Positions 52,463-60,697 of a DNA stretch of 64,000 bases are shown one piece after another. The DNA is taken from contig CAVXCD010000002.1 in the NCBI GenBank assembly GCA_963760225.1, positions 62,001 through 126,000 of the forward strand, in the 5' to 3' direction. Position numbers and translations under genes: made by a program. Below the pieces are notes generated by a model, which was given only the letters and a program-made list of their open reading frames with translations, had not been told where the DNA came from and made no database searches. Numbering within the stretch: position 1 is the first letter of the stretch; every line of letters starts with the position of its first letter. This DNA is from 13-2-20CM-66-19 sp963760225 (GTDB taxonomy: Bacteria > Pseudomonadota > Gammaproteobacteria > Steroidobacterales > Steroidobacteraceae).

Positions 52463-53194
52463 ATGCGCAAACGAGGGGAAGCGTGGCTGGCGCTGCTGCT
52501 GCTGCTGTGGCCGCTCGCCGCCGCCGCCGATGAGGTCGAGCTGCCGGAGCTCGCGGTCCGGCTCACAGCGCTACCGGTGGGAGCCGGTAAGCCCGAGGTG
52601 ACGCAAAGCGCGTCCGGCTATGAGGCCACCACCCATGTCGGCGCCGCGGCGCTGCGCATCATTCGCCAGAGCGAGCCGGTGCCCGCGGGCAGCGACGTCG
52701 CCGACCCGAATTACCGCGCGAGCCTCGATACGAAATTCGACAGCGCGATAGACTCGAAGAGCCATGGCGCACCAACCGCCGTCGGCGGCCACAGCGCCTG
52801 GACCGTGGTGGAAGCGCACGAGAGCGGCTCGGCCACCGTCTACACCTGCGTCACCTACGTGATCGTCGACAGTCACCTGTATCGCCTGAGCGTGAGCGCC
52901 ACGGGCGAGCGCGGCCGGCCGCCGGAGTTCGACTCGCTGGTGCTGGCGATGTCCGGGGTGCGCTTCGAGGTCGCACCGCACACCGAGCTGCCGGCCTCAC
53001 AGACCACCCAGCGCTTGCGACAGCGCTATGTTCTCAATACCCTGCGGGCGGGCGGGAATGACCGGCAGGATCACCTGCGACGCATGCCGACCGCCGACAT
53101 AGACGCGGTTGCGCGCGACACGCTGGGAGCGCGCGCGTCCTTCGGGCTCTCCGGTGTTGGGGTTCACGTCGAAGCGCGGGAAATTGCTGCTTGA
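52463..53194 (+). CDS. Exported protein of unknown function, end overlaps the convergent hydrolase gene
   Basis: 243 residues. Signal peptide (cleavage near AAA-DEV), then a beta-rich domain ending at about LAMSGVRFEV (residue 170). The last 66 codons (52997-53194) run antisense to the conserved C-terminus of the CocE hydrolase gene and look non-conserved, as if an original stop had been lost. The domain resembles small beta-sandwich proteins but I recognise no family. It follows the DJ-1-YHS gene by 12 bases and is likely cotranscribed with it. Confidence 0.65.
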   Translation: MRKRGEAWLALLLLLWPLAAAADEVELPELAVRLTALPVGAGKPEVTQSASGYEATTHVGAAALRIIRQSEPVPAGSDVADPNYRASLDTKFDSAIDSKSHGAPTAVGGHSAWTVVEAHESGSATVYTCVTYVIVDSHLYRLSVSATGERGRPPEFDSLVLAMSGVRFEVAPHTELPASQTTQRLRQRYVLNTLRAGGNDRQDHLRRMPTADIDAVARDTLGARASFGLSGVGVHVEAREIAA

Positions 53195-55048
53195 GATGTC
53201 CAGCCTGATCCGATGCCCCTGGCGGAACAGGTTGCTGGTCGGAAAGACATCGATGACGATGGCGTAGCGGCGTCCCGGGCTCATGAGTGAGGGCCGCTCC
53301 CACGAGTCGCGATAGCGCACCCGCAGCACTCCGTCGGTCAGGTTCATGGCGAAGCCTTCGCGGTAGTCGTCATTGGGCGGGTAGACATCGACCAGCTTGG
53401 CGGTGAAGTCCGTGTCCGGGCAGTCGGATGCGATCCACAGCCGCACGCGAACCGGGCCGGTCACCTCCACGTCCTGGCGCAGCGGCTCCGTCTGGAAAAC
53501 CAGCACGTCCGGCCGCTCGGCGAGCGGGCGGTACGGCGGCTTCGAGCCGAAGAACTCCGGCGCCTCGCGCTGATCGAAGGCGCCGCCGACCATGATCGGC
53601 CGGCCCGAGGTGATGCAGCCGCCGATGGTGGGCACTGGATCGCGCGGGTCGTAATCGTAGCTGAGCGGCGCGGACTCGCTCGGTGCCGAGGTGGTCAACC
53701 CGCCGCCCGCCGTCAGGTAGAAGGGCGTCCAGCGCGTGCCGGGCAGCGGCCAGTCGTGTTCCGCTCGCCAGTGTCCGCCATGCTCCAGGCGTCCGGCGGC
53801 GTTGCGCCGGCCGCTGCCGCCGCCCATGACGAAGATGCGCACCGCCGGCTCGCTCTCCACCCCGTTGTCTGCGCCCTTCAGCCAGCGGTCGAACCAGCGC
53901 AGGCGCAGCGTCAGAAAGTCGACCGCGAGGTTGCCGTCGACGGTGGCCGCCGCGCCGAAATCGACGTTGCCCGCGTAGGTGAGCTGGCGGTCCCCGTGGG
54001 TCCACGGCCCGAGGATCAGCCGCACCGGGCCGCGCTTGAGGGCTGTCAGGCCGAGATAGTTGTCGGTCGCGGTGCGTGGATAAGGGTCGTACCAGGAGGA
54101 CATGTGCATCATCGCGGCATCGGGAAACTGCCGGTAGTAACCGGCGGCGTAGATGCCGAGCTGCTTCCAGAACGCGTCGAAGTCACCGTGCTCCCATTGG
54201 TCGAACACGTACGACTCGTAGTCCGGCACCAGGCTGAGCGGCGATGCGCCGCGGCGCCACGGCATCCTCGCGAACCACTCGGTGAGATCGATGGCGCGCA
54301 TTGCCGCCAGCTTCGCCGGGTCCTGCAGCAGGCGCGGGCTGTTGAGCCCTTCGCTGAACGCCCAGGTCACCTGCTTGAGCTCGAATGCCCCGCCCTGGCG
54401 GATGCCGCCCTGGTAGGCGTTGGCGAAGCCCCCCGAGTCGAGGAACATGGCGCGTACGCCCGGGGCAGCAGCGCTCGCCAGCGCCGCCTGCGTGTGCGCG
54501 GCGTACGACAGGCCCATGGTGCCGATGACACCGTTGCTCCACGGCTGCTCGAGGATCCACGCGCAGGTGTCATAACCGTCGCGGCCGTCGCTCAGGTACT
54601 TCACGTAAGTGCCCTGCGAGCGGTAGCGGCCGCGGCAGTCCTGATAAATCACCGCGTAGCCGCGGCGCACGAAGAAGCCCGCCACCGCCGCGCGCGATTG
54701 CGGCTGCGCCTCGGCCGGGGTGCGCTCCGAGCGGCTGTCGGCGGTCTTGTCGTACGGGGTGCGCTCGAGCACCACGGGAAAGCGCCCGGAGAGCGCGCTG
54801 CCCGCCCGCGCCGGCAGGTAGATGTCGGTGGCAAGTGCCACGCCATCGCGCATCGGCACCATGACATCACGCAGCACCAGCACGTCGCCCGGGCGCGCGG
54901 TGCCGGGGATGGCGCCAGCCTCGCCGGCGTTGCTCGCCGCAGCGAGGCGCGCGAGCCGCGGCAGCGCCAGCAGCGTCGCGACCGGCAGCGCCTGCGCCGC
55001 GAAGCGGCGACGACTCATCGATCGCAGGGGTCGCGTGTCCTCATCCAT
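52997..55048 (-). CDS. Tat-exported CocE/NonD-type hydrolase (X-Pro dipeptidyl-peptidase S15-like)
   Basis: 683 residues from ATG 55048 (GGAG upstream); MSRRRFAAQALPVATLLAL near the N-terminus is a twin-arginine signal. An open frame continues to 55933 but only as antisense of the ABC genes. The alpha/beta-hydrolase core shows IYQDCRGRYRSQGTY, nucleophile Ser in GTMGLSYAAHTQ, Asp in MSSWYDPYPRTATDNY and His in LILGPWTHGDR. The C-terminal jelly-roll domain follows, ending NFPRFDVNPNTGEP and ILPVIP. Such enzymes hydrolyse esters or amides; substrate unknown. It diverges from the ABC importer genes. Confidence 0.9.
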   Translation of the reverse strand: MDEDTRPLRSMSRRRFAAQALPVATLLALPRLARLAAASNAGEAGAIPGTARPGDVLVLRDVMVPMRDGVALATDIYLPARAGSALSGRFPVVLERTPYDKTADSRSERTPAEAQPQSRAAVAGFFVRRGYAVIYQDCRGRYRSQGTYVKYLSDGRDGYDTCAWILEQPWSNGVIGTMGLSYAAHTQAALASAAAPGVRAMFLDSGGFANAYQGGIRQGGAFELKQVTWAFSEGLNSPRLLQDPAKLAAMRAIDLTEWFARMPWRRGASPLSLVPDYESYVFDQWEHGDFDAFWKQLGIYAAGYYRQFPDAAMMHMSSWYDPYPRTATDNYLGLTALKRGPVRLILGPWTHGDRQLTYAGNVDFGAAATVDGNLAVDFLTLRLRWFDRWLKGADNGVESEPAVRIFVMGGGSGRRNAAGRLEHGGHWRAEHDWPLPGTRWTPFYLTAGGGLTTSAPSESAPLSYDYDPRDPVPTIGGCITSGRPIMVGGAFDQREAPEFFGSKPPYRPLAERPDVLVFQTEPLRQDVEVTGPVRVRLWIASDCPDTDFTAKLVDVYPPNDDYREGFAMNLTDGVLRVRYRDSWERPSLMSPGRRYAIVIDVFPTSNLFRQGHRIRLDISSSNFPRFDVNPNTGEPEGRARSQRVARNRVYVGGRHASQVILPVIPARPQGIENIALSQALGGL

Positions 55049-55138
55049 AGCGGCTCCGCCACCAAGGCGCTGCGGCGATGTTACTCGACCGCGTGTCGCC
55101 ACTCCCGATAGACTGCCCCACGCCGTGTCGAAGCGAGG

Positions 55139-55936
55139 ATTGCCGCCATCGTCGCGCCGCCGATCCCTGACGATTTCATCATCGAGACGCGTGGCCTCAC
55201 GAAGGAATTCAGCGGCTTCGTCGCGGTCAGCAATGTCGACCTGCGGGTGCGCCGCGGCCACATCCACGCGCTCATCGGCCCGAATGGCGCGGGCAAGACG
55301 ACCTTCTTCAACCTGCTCACCAAGTTCCTGATCCCGACGCGCGGGGAGATCGTCTACCGCGGCGAGGACATCACCCTGGCAGCGCCGGCCGAAGTCGCGC
55401 GCCGCGGCATCGTGCGCTCGTTCCAGATGTCGGCCGTGTTTCCCCACCTGACGGTGCTCGAGAACGTGCGCATCGCTCTGCAGCGCTCGCTCGCGACCAC
55501 CTTTCACTTCTGGAAGCGCGCCGCGACGCTCGTGGTTCTCAACGCGCGCGCCATGGAGCTGCTCGAGCTGGTGGACCTGGCACCCTTCGCCGCCGCGGTC
55601 GCGGTCGAGTTGCCCTACGGACGCAAGCGCGCCCTGGAGATCGCCACCACGCTGGCCATGGAGCCGCAGCTGATGCTGCTCGATGAGCCGACCCAGGGCA
55701 TGGGCCATGAGGATGTCGACCGCGTGACCAGCCTCATCCGCCAGGCCGCGGCCAATCGCACCGTGCTGATGGTCGAGCACAACATGCAGGTGGTGGCGCG
55801 CATCGCCGATACCATCACGGTCCTGCAGCGCGGCCAGATCATCGCCAGCGGCGCGTACGCGGAAGTGGCGCGCAACCCGCTCGTGATGGAGGCCTACATG
55901 GGCTCCGCGCAAGCGCAGCTGCAGGCTACGCACTGA
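55139..55936 (+). CDS. livG: Branched-chain amino-acid-type ABC transporter ATPase (LivG)
   Basis: About 265 residues. ABC motifs: FVAVSNVDLRVRRGHIHAL, Walker A IGPNGAGKTTFF, Q-loop VRSFQMSAVFPHLTVLE, Walker B MLLDEPTQGM, H-loop MVEHNMQVVARI. The family start (ETRGLTKEFSGFVAVSN) lies upstream of the first GTG at 55247, yet between the in-frame TAG at 55109 and 55247 there is no ATG, GTG or TTG. I place the start at ATT 55139, with GAGG directly before it. GTG 55247 would remove the first beta strands. It energises the importer with LivF, LivH, LivM and the binding protein LivK. Confidence 0.8.
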   Translation: MAAIVAPPIPDDFIIETRGLTKEFSGFVAVSNVDLRVRRGHIHALIGPNGAGKTTFFNLLTKFLIPTRGEIVYRGEDITLAAPAEVARRGIVRSFQMSAVFPHLTVLENVRIALQRSLATTFHFWKRAATLVVLNARAMELLELVDLAPFAAAVAVELPYGRKRALEIATTLAMEPQLMLLDEPTQGMGHEDVDRVTSLIRQAAANRTVLMVEHNMQVVARIADTITVLQRGQIIASGAYAEVARNPLVMEAYMGSAQAQLQATH

Positions 55937-56640
55937 TGGCCGCGGCGCTGCTCTCCGTGAGCGCCCTGCACGCCTACTACGGCGAGTCCCACGTGCTGCA
56001 CGGGGTCGATTGCCACGTCGATCGCGGCGAGGTCGTGACGCTGCTCGGCCGCAACGGGGCCGGGCGCACCACTACGCTGCGGGCGCTGCTCGGGCTGGTG
56101 GGTACCCGCTCCGGCTCGGTGCTGATCGACGGCCGCGAGACCATCGGCCTGCCGACGCACCGCATTGCGCGACTTGGCGTGGGCTACTGCCCGGAGGAGC
56201 GCGGCATCTACTCGAGCCTCTCGACCCAGGAAAACCTGCTGCTGCCCCCGCCGGTCGCACCCGGGGGTATGTCAGTCGAAGAGATATACGCTATGTTTCC
56301 CAACCTGGAGGCGCGGCGGGCGAGCCGCGGGACGCACCTGTCGGGCGGGGAGCAGCAGATGCTCGCGCTGGCGCGCATCCTGCGCACCGGCGCACGGCTG
56401 CTGCTGCTCGATGAGATCTCGGAGGGACTCGCGCCGGTGATCGTGCAGGCGCTGTCGCGCACCGTTCGCCTGCTGCGGGATCAGGGTTATACCATCGTCA
56501 TGGTCGAACAGAACTTCCACTTTGCCGCACCGCTCGCCGACCGCTTCTACATCATGGAGCGCGGGCGGATCGTGGCCGGCTTTGACGCGGGCGAACTTCA
56601 GGACAGAATGCCCCTGGTGCACCAGTACCTTGGCGTCTGA
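55936..56640 (+). CDS. livF: Branched-chain amino-acid-type ABC transporter ATPase (LivF)
   Basis: 234 residues, starting one base inside the livG stop (ATG at 55936). The motifs are LLSVSALHAYYGESHVLHG, Walker A GRNGAGRTTT, signature LSGGEQQMLALARIL, Walker B LLLLDEISEGLAP, H-loop VMVEQNFHF. The Walker A Lys is replaced by Arg (GAGRTT), which usually weakens ATP hydrolysis; the signature and Walker B are intact. In the LivFG heterodimer the other subunit has the normal Walker A. Whether this is a subfamily trait or a local change I cannot tell. Confidence 0.92.
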   Translation: MAAALLSVSALHAYYGESHVLHGVDCHVDRGEVVTLLGRNGAGRTTTLRALLGLVGTRSGSVLIDGRETIGLPTHRIARLGVGYCPEERGIYSSLSTQENLLLPPPVAPGGMSVEEIYAMFPNLEARRASRGTHLSGGEQQMLALARILRTGARLLLLDEISEGLAPVIVQALSRTVRLLRDQGYTIVMVEQNFHFAAPLADRFYIMERGRIVAGFDAGELQDRMPLVHQYLGV

Positions 56641-56670
56641 CACTTAGAACAACAACACGAGGAACCGACC

Positions 56671-57876
56671 ATGAAACTGCGGATGGTGGCGATTACAACG
56701 GCGGCGATGCTCGGCATCGCGGCCTGCCCGCCTGCGGCACTCGCCGCCGGCGACCAGGTGGTGATCGGCGATATCGACGATATGTCCGGCGTGTACGCGG
56801 ACGTCATGGGAGCCGGCGGGATCGAGGCCATCAACATGGCGATCGCCGACTTCGGCGGCAGCGCGCTCGGCAAGAAGATCACCGTGCTCAGCACCGATCA
56901 CCAGAACAAGCCCGACATCGGCGCCTCCAAGTTCCGCGAGTGGGCCGACCAGAACGGTGTGACGCTGCTGCTCGGCGGCTCCAACACCGGCGTCAACATC
57001 GCCATGTCGAAGGTCGCCGCGGTGAAGAAGGTGCCGTTCTTCGCCATCGGTCCGGCCGGCGCCTCGCTCACCAACGAGGACTGCACCGCTTACACGGTGC
57101 ACTACGTCTACGACACCACCTCGCTCGCCAACGGCACCGCCACCGCCATGCTCAATGCCGGCGGCAAGACCTGGTTCTATCTGACGGCCGACTACGCCTT
57201 CGGCACCCAGCTGCAGAACGCCGCCTCGAAGGTCGTCGAGACGCACGGCGGCAAGAACGTCGGCGCGGTGCGTGTACCGCTCGGCGCCGCCGACTTCTCC
57301 TCCTTCCTGCTGCAGGCGCAGGGTTCCGGGGCGCAGGTGCTGGGCCTGGCGAACGCCGGCACCGACTTCAGCAACTCGCTCAAGGCCGCCAACGAATTCG
57401 GCATCACCAAGTCGATGAAGCCGGCGGCGCTGCTGGCGTTCATCACCGACATCAACAGTCTGGGCCTGGCGACCGCCCAGGGGCTGTACCTGACCACCGG
57501 CTGGTACTGGGACCTGAATGCCGAGACGCGCGCGTTCGCCAAGCGCTTCTTCGCCAAGATCAACCGCGAGCCGACCATGGACCAGGCCGGCGCCTATTCG
57601 GCCACGCTGACTTACCTGAAAGCCGTCAAGGCGGTGGGCAGCACTGACTCCGACAAGGTCATGGCCGAACTGAAGAAAATGAAGATCAGCGACATGTTCA
57701 CCAGCAGCGGCTACGTGCGCGCGGACGGCGCCATGATTCACGACATGTACGTGATGCAGGTGAAGACGCCGCAGGAATCGAAGTATCCGTGGGACTACTA
57801 CAAAGTGGTGAAGAAGATGGCCGGTGGGGAGGCCTTCGGCCCGATCACCGGACTTTGCCCGCTCGCGCCCAAGTAG
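56671..57876 (+). CDS. livK: ABC transporter periplasmic substrate-binding protein (LivK type)
   Basis: 401 residues with signal peptide (cleavage near LAA-GDQ) and SD GAGG nine bases upstream. The type I periplasmic-binding fold shows VVIGDIDDMSGVYADVM, ITVLSTDHQNKPDIGASKF, LLLGGSNTGVNIAMSKVA, FFAIGPAGASLTNEDCTAY and FYLTADYAFGTQL. It captures the substrate for the LivHMFG importer. Homologues bind branched-chain amino acids, amides, urea or aromatic acids; the ligand here is open. Overlapped at its end by a GC-rich hairpin before livH. Confidence 0.93.
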   Translation: MKLRMVAITTAAMLGIAACPPAALAAGDQVVIGDIDDMSGVYADVMGAGGIEAINMAIADFGGSALGKKITVLSTDHQNKPDIGASKFREWADQNGVTLLLGGSNTGVNIAMSKVAAVKKVPFFAIGPAGASLTNEDCTAYTVHYVYDTTSLANGTATAMLNAGGKTWFYLTADYAFGTQLQNAASKVVETHGGKNVGAVRVPLGAADFSSFLLQAQGSGAQVLGLANAGTDFSNSLKAANEFGITKSMKPAALLAFITDINSLGLATAQGLYLTTGWYWDLNAETRAFAKRFFAKINREPTMDQAGAYSATLTYLKAVKAVGSTDSDKVMAELKKMKISDMFTSSGYVRADGAMIHDMYVMQVKTPQESKYPWDYYKVVKKMAGGEAFGPITGLCPLAPK

Positions 57877-57904
57877 CCGTGCCGCGGCGCCAGCCGATCG
57901 GGGG

Positions 57905-57941
57905 CGCGGCCGGCCTGGCGGGGCGGCCGCCGCCGGCCGCG
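57905..57941 (+). terminator. GC-rich hairpin between livK and livH
   Basis: A 10-base inverted repeat, CGCGGCCGGC (57905-57914) and GCCGGCCGCG (57932-57941), encloses 17 bases that contain the smaller palindrome GGCGGCCGCC. No T-run follows, so it is not a classic terminator. A hairpin behind a binding-protein gene often protects that mRNA and lets the permease genes be made at lower level. The start GTG of livH is nine bases further. Confidence 0.4.
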
Positions 57942-57949
57942 GGCGGGCC

Positions 57950-58834
57950 GTGAGCGACATCTTCGGGATCCCGGTTGCCGTGATTCTCGGGCAGCTGACG
58001 CTCGGGCTGGTGAACGGCTCGTTCTACGCGCTGCTCAGCCTCGGGCTGGCGGTAATCTTCGGGCTGATGGGCGTGGTGAACTTCGCTCACGGCGCCTTCT
58101 ACACCCTCGGCGCGTTCGCCGCGCTGCTCGGCCTGCAGCTGTTCGGCATCAACTACTGGGCGGCGCTGGTGCTGGCGCCGCTGGCCGTAGGCCTGCTCGG
58201 CATCGTGGTGGAGCGGCTGTTCCTGCGCCGCGTCTACCAGCTCGATCCGCTCTACGGACTGCTGCTCACCTTCGGGCTGGCGCTGATCGTGGAAGGCTCC
58301 CTGCACCAGGTGTTCGGCGCCACAGGGCAGTCGTACCCGGTGCCGCCCGCGCTCGCCGGCGCAGTCAATCTCGGTTTCATGTTCCTGCCGCTGTACCGCG
58401 CCTGGGTGATCGTCGCGTCCGTCGTGGTGTGCTTCAGCACCTGGTTCGTCATCGAGCGCACGCGCCTCGGGGCGACGCTGCGCGCCGCCACCGAGAATGC
58501 GCCGCTGCTGCAGGCTTTCGGCGTCAACGTGCCGCTGCTGGTCGCGCTCACCTACGGCGGCGGCGTAGCGCTCGCAGCTCTCGCCGGCGTGCTGGCGGCG
58601 CCGGTGGTGCTGGTGAACTCCCACATGGGCAACTCGCTGGTCATCGTCGTGTTCGCGGTCGTGGTGATCGGCGGCATGGGCTCGATCCTCGGATCGATCG
58701 TCAGCGGGCTCGCCCTCGGCATCGTCGAGGGATTCACCAAGGTCATCTATCCGGAAGCCTCGAACATCGTCGTATTCATCATCATGGCGCTGGTGCTGGT
58801 GCTGCGGCCCGCCGGACTGTTCGGCAAGGAATAG
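57950..58834 (+). CDS. livH: ABC transporter permease (LivH)
   Basis: 294 residues from GTG 57950; the frame is open from 57824 but the first part lies within the livK 3' end and the hairpin. About eight transmembrane helices; family motifs include LVNGSFYALLSLGLAVIFGL, GVVNFAHGAFYTLGAFAAL, FVIERTRLGATLRAATEN, VVVIGGMGSILGSIVSGLA. It forms the membrane channel with LivM. Stop is four bases before the livM ATG. Confidence 0.92.
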   Translation: MSDIFGIPVAVILGQLTLGLVNGSFYALLSLGLAVIFGLMGVVNFAHGAFYTLGAFAALLGLQLFGINYWAALVLAPLAVGLLGIVVERLFLRRVYQLDPLYGLLLTFGLALIVEGSLHQVFGATGQSYPVPPALAGAVNLGFMFLPLYRAWVIVASVVVCFSTWFVIERTRLGATLRAATENAPLLQAFGVNVPLLVALTYGGGVALAALAGVLAAPVVLVNSHMGNSLVIVVFAVVVIGGMGSILGSIVSGLALGIVEGFTKVIYPEASNIVVFIIMALVLVLRPAGLFGKE

Positions 58835-58838
58835 CCGC

Positions 58839-59777
58839 ATGCGCGCACCGGCAATCCTCTATGCGCTCGTCGGCCTGTTCGCGCTGTGCGTGCCGCTGCT
58901 CGGCATCTACCCGGTGTTCATGATGCAGCTGCTGTGCTTCGGGATGTTCGCGTGCGCCTACAACCTGCTGCTCGGCTTCGGTCGCATGCTGTCGTTCGGG
59001 CACGCCGCGTTCTTCGGTGCCGCCGCCTACGCGACCGCCTGGCTGGTCACCGCGCACGCCTGGGGGCCGGGGGCGGCGATCCTTGCCGGGGTGTGCGCGG
59101 CGGCGCTGCTCGGCCTGCTCGTCGGCGCGCTCGCCATCCGCCGCCAGGGAATCTATTTCGCGATGATCACGCTGGCGCTGGCGCAGCTGGTGTACTTCGT
59201 GTGCCTCGAGGCCCCCTTCACCGGTGGGGAAAACGGGCTGCAGGGCGTGCCGCGCGGCGATCTGTTCGGGGTGCTGCCGCTGCATTCCGACCGGGTGCTC
59301 TACTACGTGGTGCTGGCGGTGTTCGTGGCGGTGTTCATGTTCATACGGCGCGTGGTGCACTCACCGTTCGGGCAGGTGCTCAAGGCGATCCGCGACAACG
59401 AGCCGCGCGCCATCTCGCTCGGTTACGAGATCAATCGCTACAAGCTGCTCGCCTTCGTGCTGTCGGCAACCCTCGCCGGGCTCGCCGGCTCGCTCAAGGC
59501 GCTGGTGTTCGGCTTCGTCACCTTGAGCGACGTGCAGCAATCGACCTCGGGCGAGGTGATCCTGATGACGCTGCTCGGTGGCACGGGCACGTTCTCAGGT
59601 CCGGTGGTGGGCGCGGCGATCGTGGTGACGCTGCAGCAGTACCTGTCCGATCTGGTCGGCGGCTGGGTCACGGCCATCATCGGCGCGATATTCGTGGCGT
59701 GCGTACTGTCGTTCCGCCGCGGCATCGTCGGCGAGCTCGAGGCACTGCGGCTGCGCCGCACCCGCCCGGTCCGCTAG
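58839..59777 (+). CDS. livM: ABC transporter permease (LivM)
   Basis: 312 residues with about ten hydrophobic segments. Motifs: GFGRMLSFGHAAFFGAAAYA, FFAMITLAL-like YFAMITLALAQLVYFV, RDNEPRAISLGYEINRYKLL, FVLSATLAGLAGSL, EVILMTLLGGTGTFSGPVVG. These are typical LivM features. The stop codon overlaps the convergent mdcH stop by four bases. The gene is last in the importer cluster livG-F-K-H-M. Confidence 0.92.
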   Translation: MRAPAILYALVGLFALCVPLLGIYPVFMMQLLCFGMFACAYNLLLGFGRMLSFGHAAFFGAAAYATAWLVTAHAWGPGAAILAGVCAAALLGLLVGALAIRRQGIYFAMITLALAQLVYFVCLEAPFTGGENGLQGVPRGDLFGVLPLHSDRVLYYVVLAVFVAVFMFIRRVVHSPFGQVLKAIRDNEPRAISLGYEINRYKLLAFVLSATLAGLAGSLKALVFGFVTLSDVQQSTSGEVILMTLLGGTGTFSGPVVGAAIVVTLQQYLSDLVGGWVTAIIGAIFVACVLSFRRGIVGELEALRLRRTRPVR

Positions 59778-60697
59778 CCAGCCGCGGCCGCCTGCGCCAG
59801 GGCGACGGCGCCGGCGAGCGGCGCCGCCTCGAGCGCCACGGCGCGCGCCTCCGGCAGCGAAGCTTGCAGCAGCTGCGTCAGCACCGCGCCGGGCGGCGCC
59901 TCCATGTACAGACGGCATCCGAGCTCGTAGAGCAGCGTCACCGAGTCGAGCCAGCGCACCGTGCGCGAGACGTTGAGGATGAGATCCTCGGCGACCTGCA
60001 CGCTCGCCTCGCTCAGGCGCGCGCGATGATTGCTCACGTAGGGTACGGCCGGCGCATGCATCGTGATCCGGGCGAGCGCCGCGCGCAGCTGCGCGGATAC
60101 GCCGTCCATCAGCGGGCAGTGCGACGGAATTGCGACCTGCAGGCGCTGCGCCACCGCGCCGGCGCCCCCGGCCTCCTCGGCGGCCAGCGCCAGTGCCGCC
60201 TCGTCCCCCGACACCACCACCTCGGTCGGCGAGTTGACGCTCGCAAGATACAGCGGCCGCTGCCGGCTCACGCGGGCGATGAGCGTGCGCGCGGCACGCT
60301 CGGTCAATCCGCGGATCGCCGCCATGCCGAAGCCGCGCGGCGCGGCGCGCGCCATCGCGTCGCCGCGCAGCTGCACCAGCCGCAGCGCATCCGCAAAATC
60401 GAGCGCGCCGCAGGCAACCGCCGCGGCAAAGGCCCCGACCGAGAGCCCCGCGACCGCGTCCACCGGACAGCGCTGCGCCCCCAGCGCCCGTGCCATGGCG
60501 ACGCCGCTGATGAGCGTCGCCAGCTGCACCGCGGTGGTCGATTCGAGCGCCGCTGCCGTGTCGAGCGTGGCGAGCTCGCCCCCGAGAACCTGCTGCGCCT
60601 CGGTGAGCGCGCTGCGCACCGGCTCGATCGCCGGCAGCCGCCCGAGAAATCCCGGGCGTTGCACGCCCTGACCGGGAAAGAGCAGCGCGACGCGCAT
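59774..60697 (-). CDS. mdcH: Malonate decarboxylase epsilon subunit, malonyl-CoA:ACP transacylase
   Basis: 307 residues from ATG 60697. An acyltransferase of FabD type: LLFPGQGVQRPGFL, nucleophile Ser in AVAGLSVGAFAAAVACG, RGDAMARAAPRGFGMAAI, IPSHCPLMDGVSAQLRAAL with the active-site His, and SNHRARLSEASVQVAEDL. MdcH loads malonyl onto MdcC. The usual GHSVGE is GLSVGA here, as in MdcH proteins. It overlaps mdcG by one base (stop and start share 60697). Confidence 0.92.
   Translation of the reverse strand: MRVALLFPGQGVQRPGFLGRLPAIEPVRSALTEAQQVLGGELATLDTAAALESTTAVQLATLISGVAMARALGAQRCPVDAVAGLSVGAFAAAVACGALDFADALRLVQLRGDAMARAAPRGFGMAAIRGLTERAARTLIARVSRQRPLYLASVNSPTEVVVSGDEAALALAAEEAGGAGAVAQRLQVAIPSHCPLMDGVSAQLRAALARITMHAPAVPYVSNHRARLSEASVQVAEDLILNVSRTVRWLDSVTLLYELGCRLYMEAPPGAVLTQLLQASLPEARAVALEAAPLAGAVALAQAAAAG

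Noticed and set aside
55049..55933. Upstream extension of the CocE hydrolase frame to 978 residues
   Set aside because: The extension is antisense to livG. ATG 55048 has a ribosome site and starts a Tat signal.
56644..57960. Long minus-strand open frame over livK
   Set aside because: Antisense of the binding-protein gene; product rich in Gly, Arg and His with no domain.
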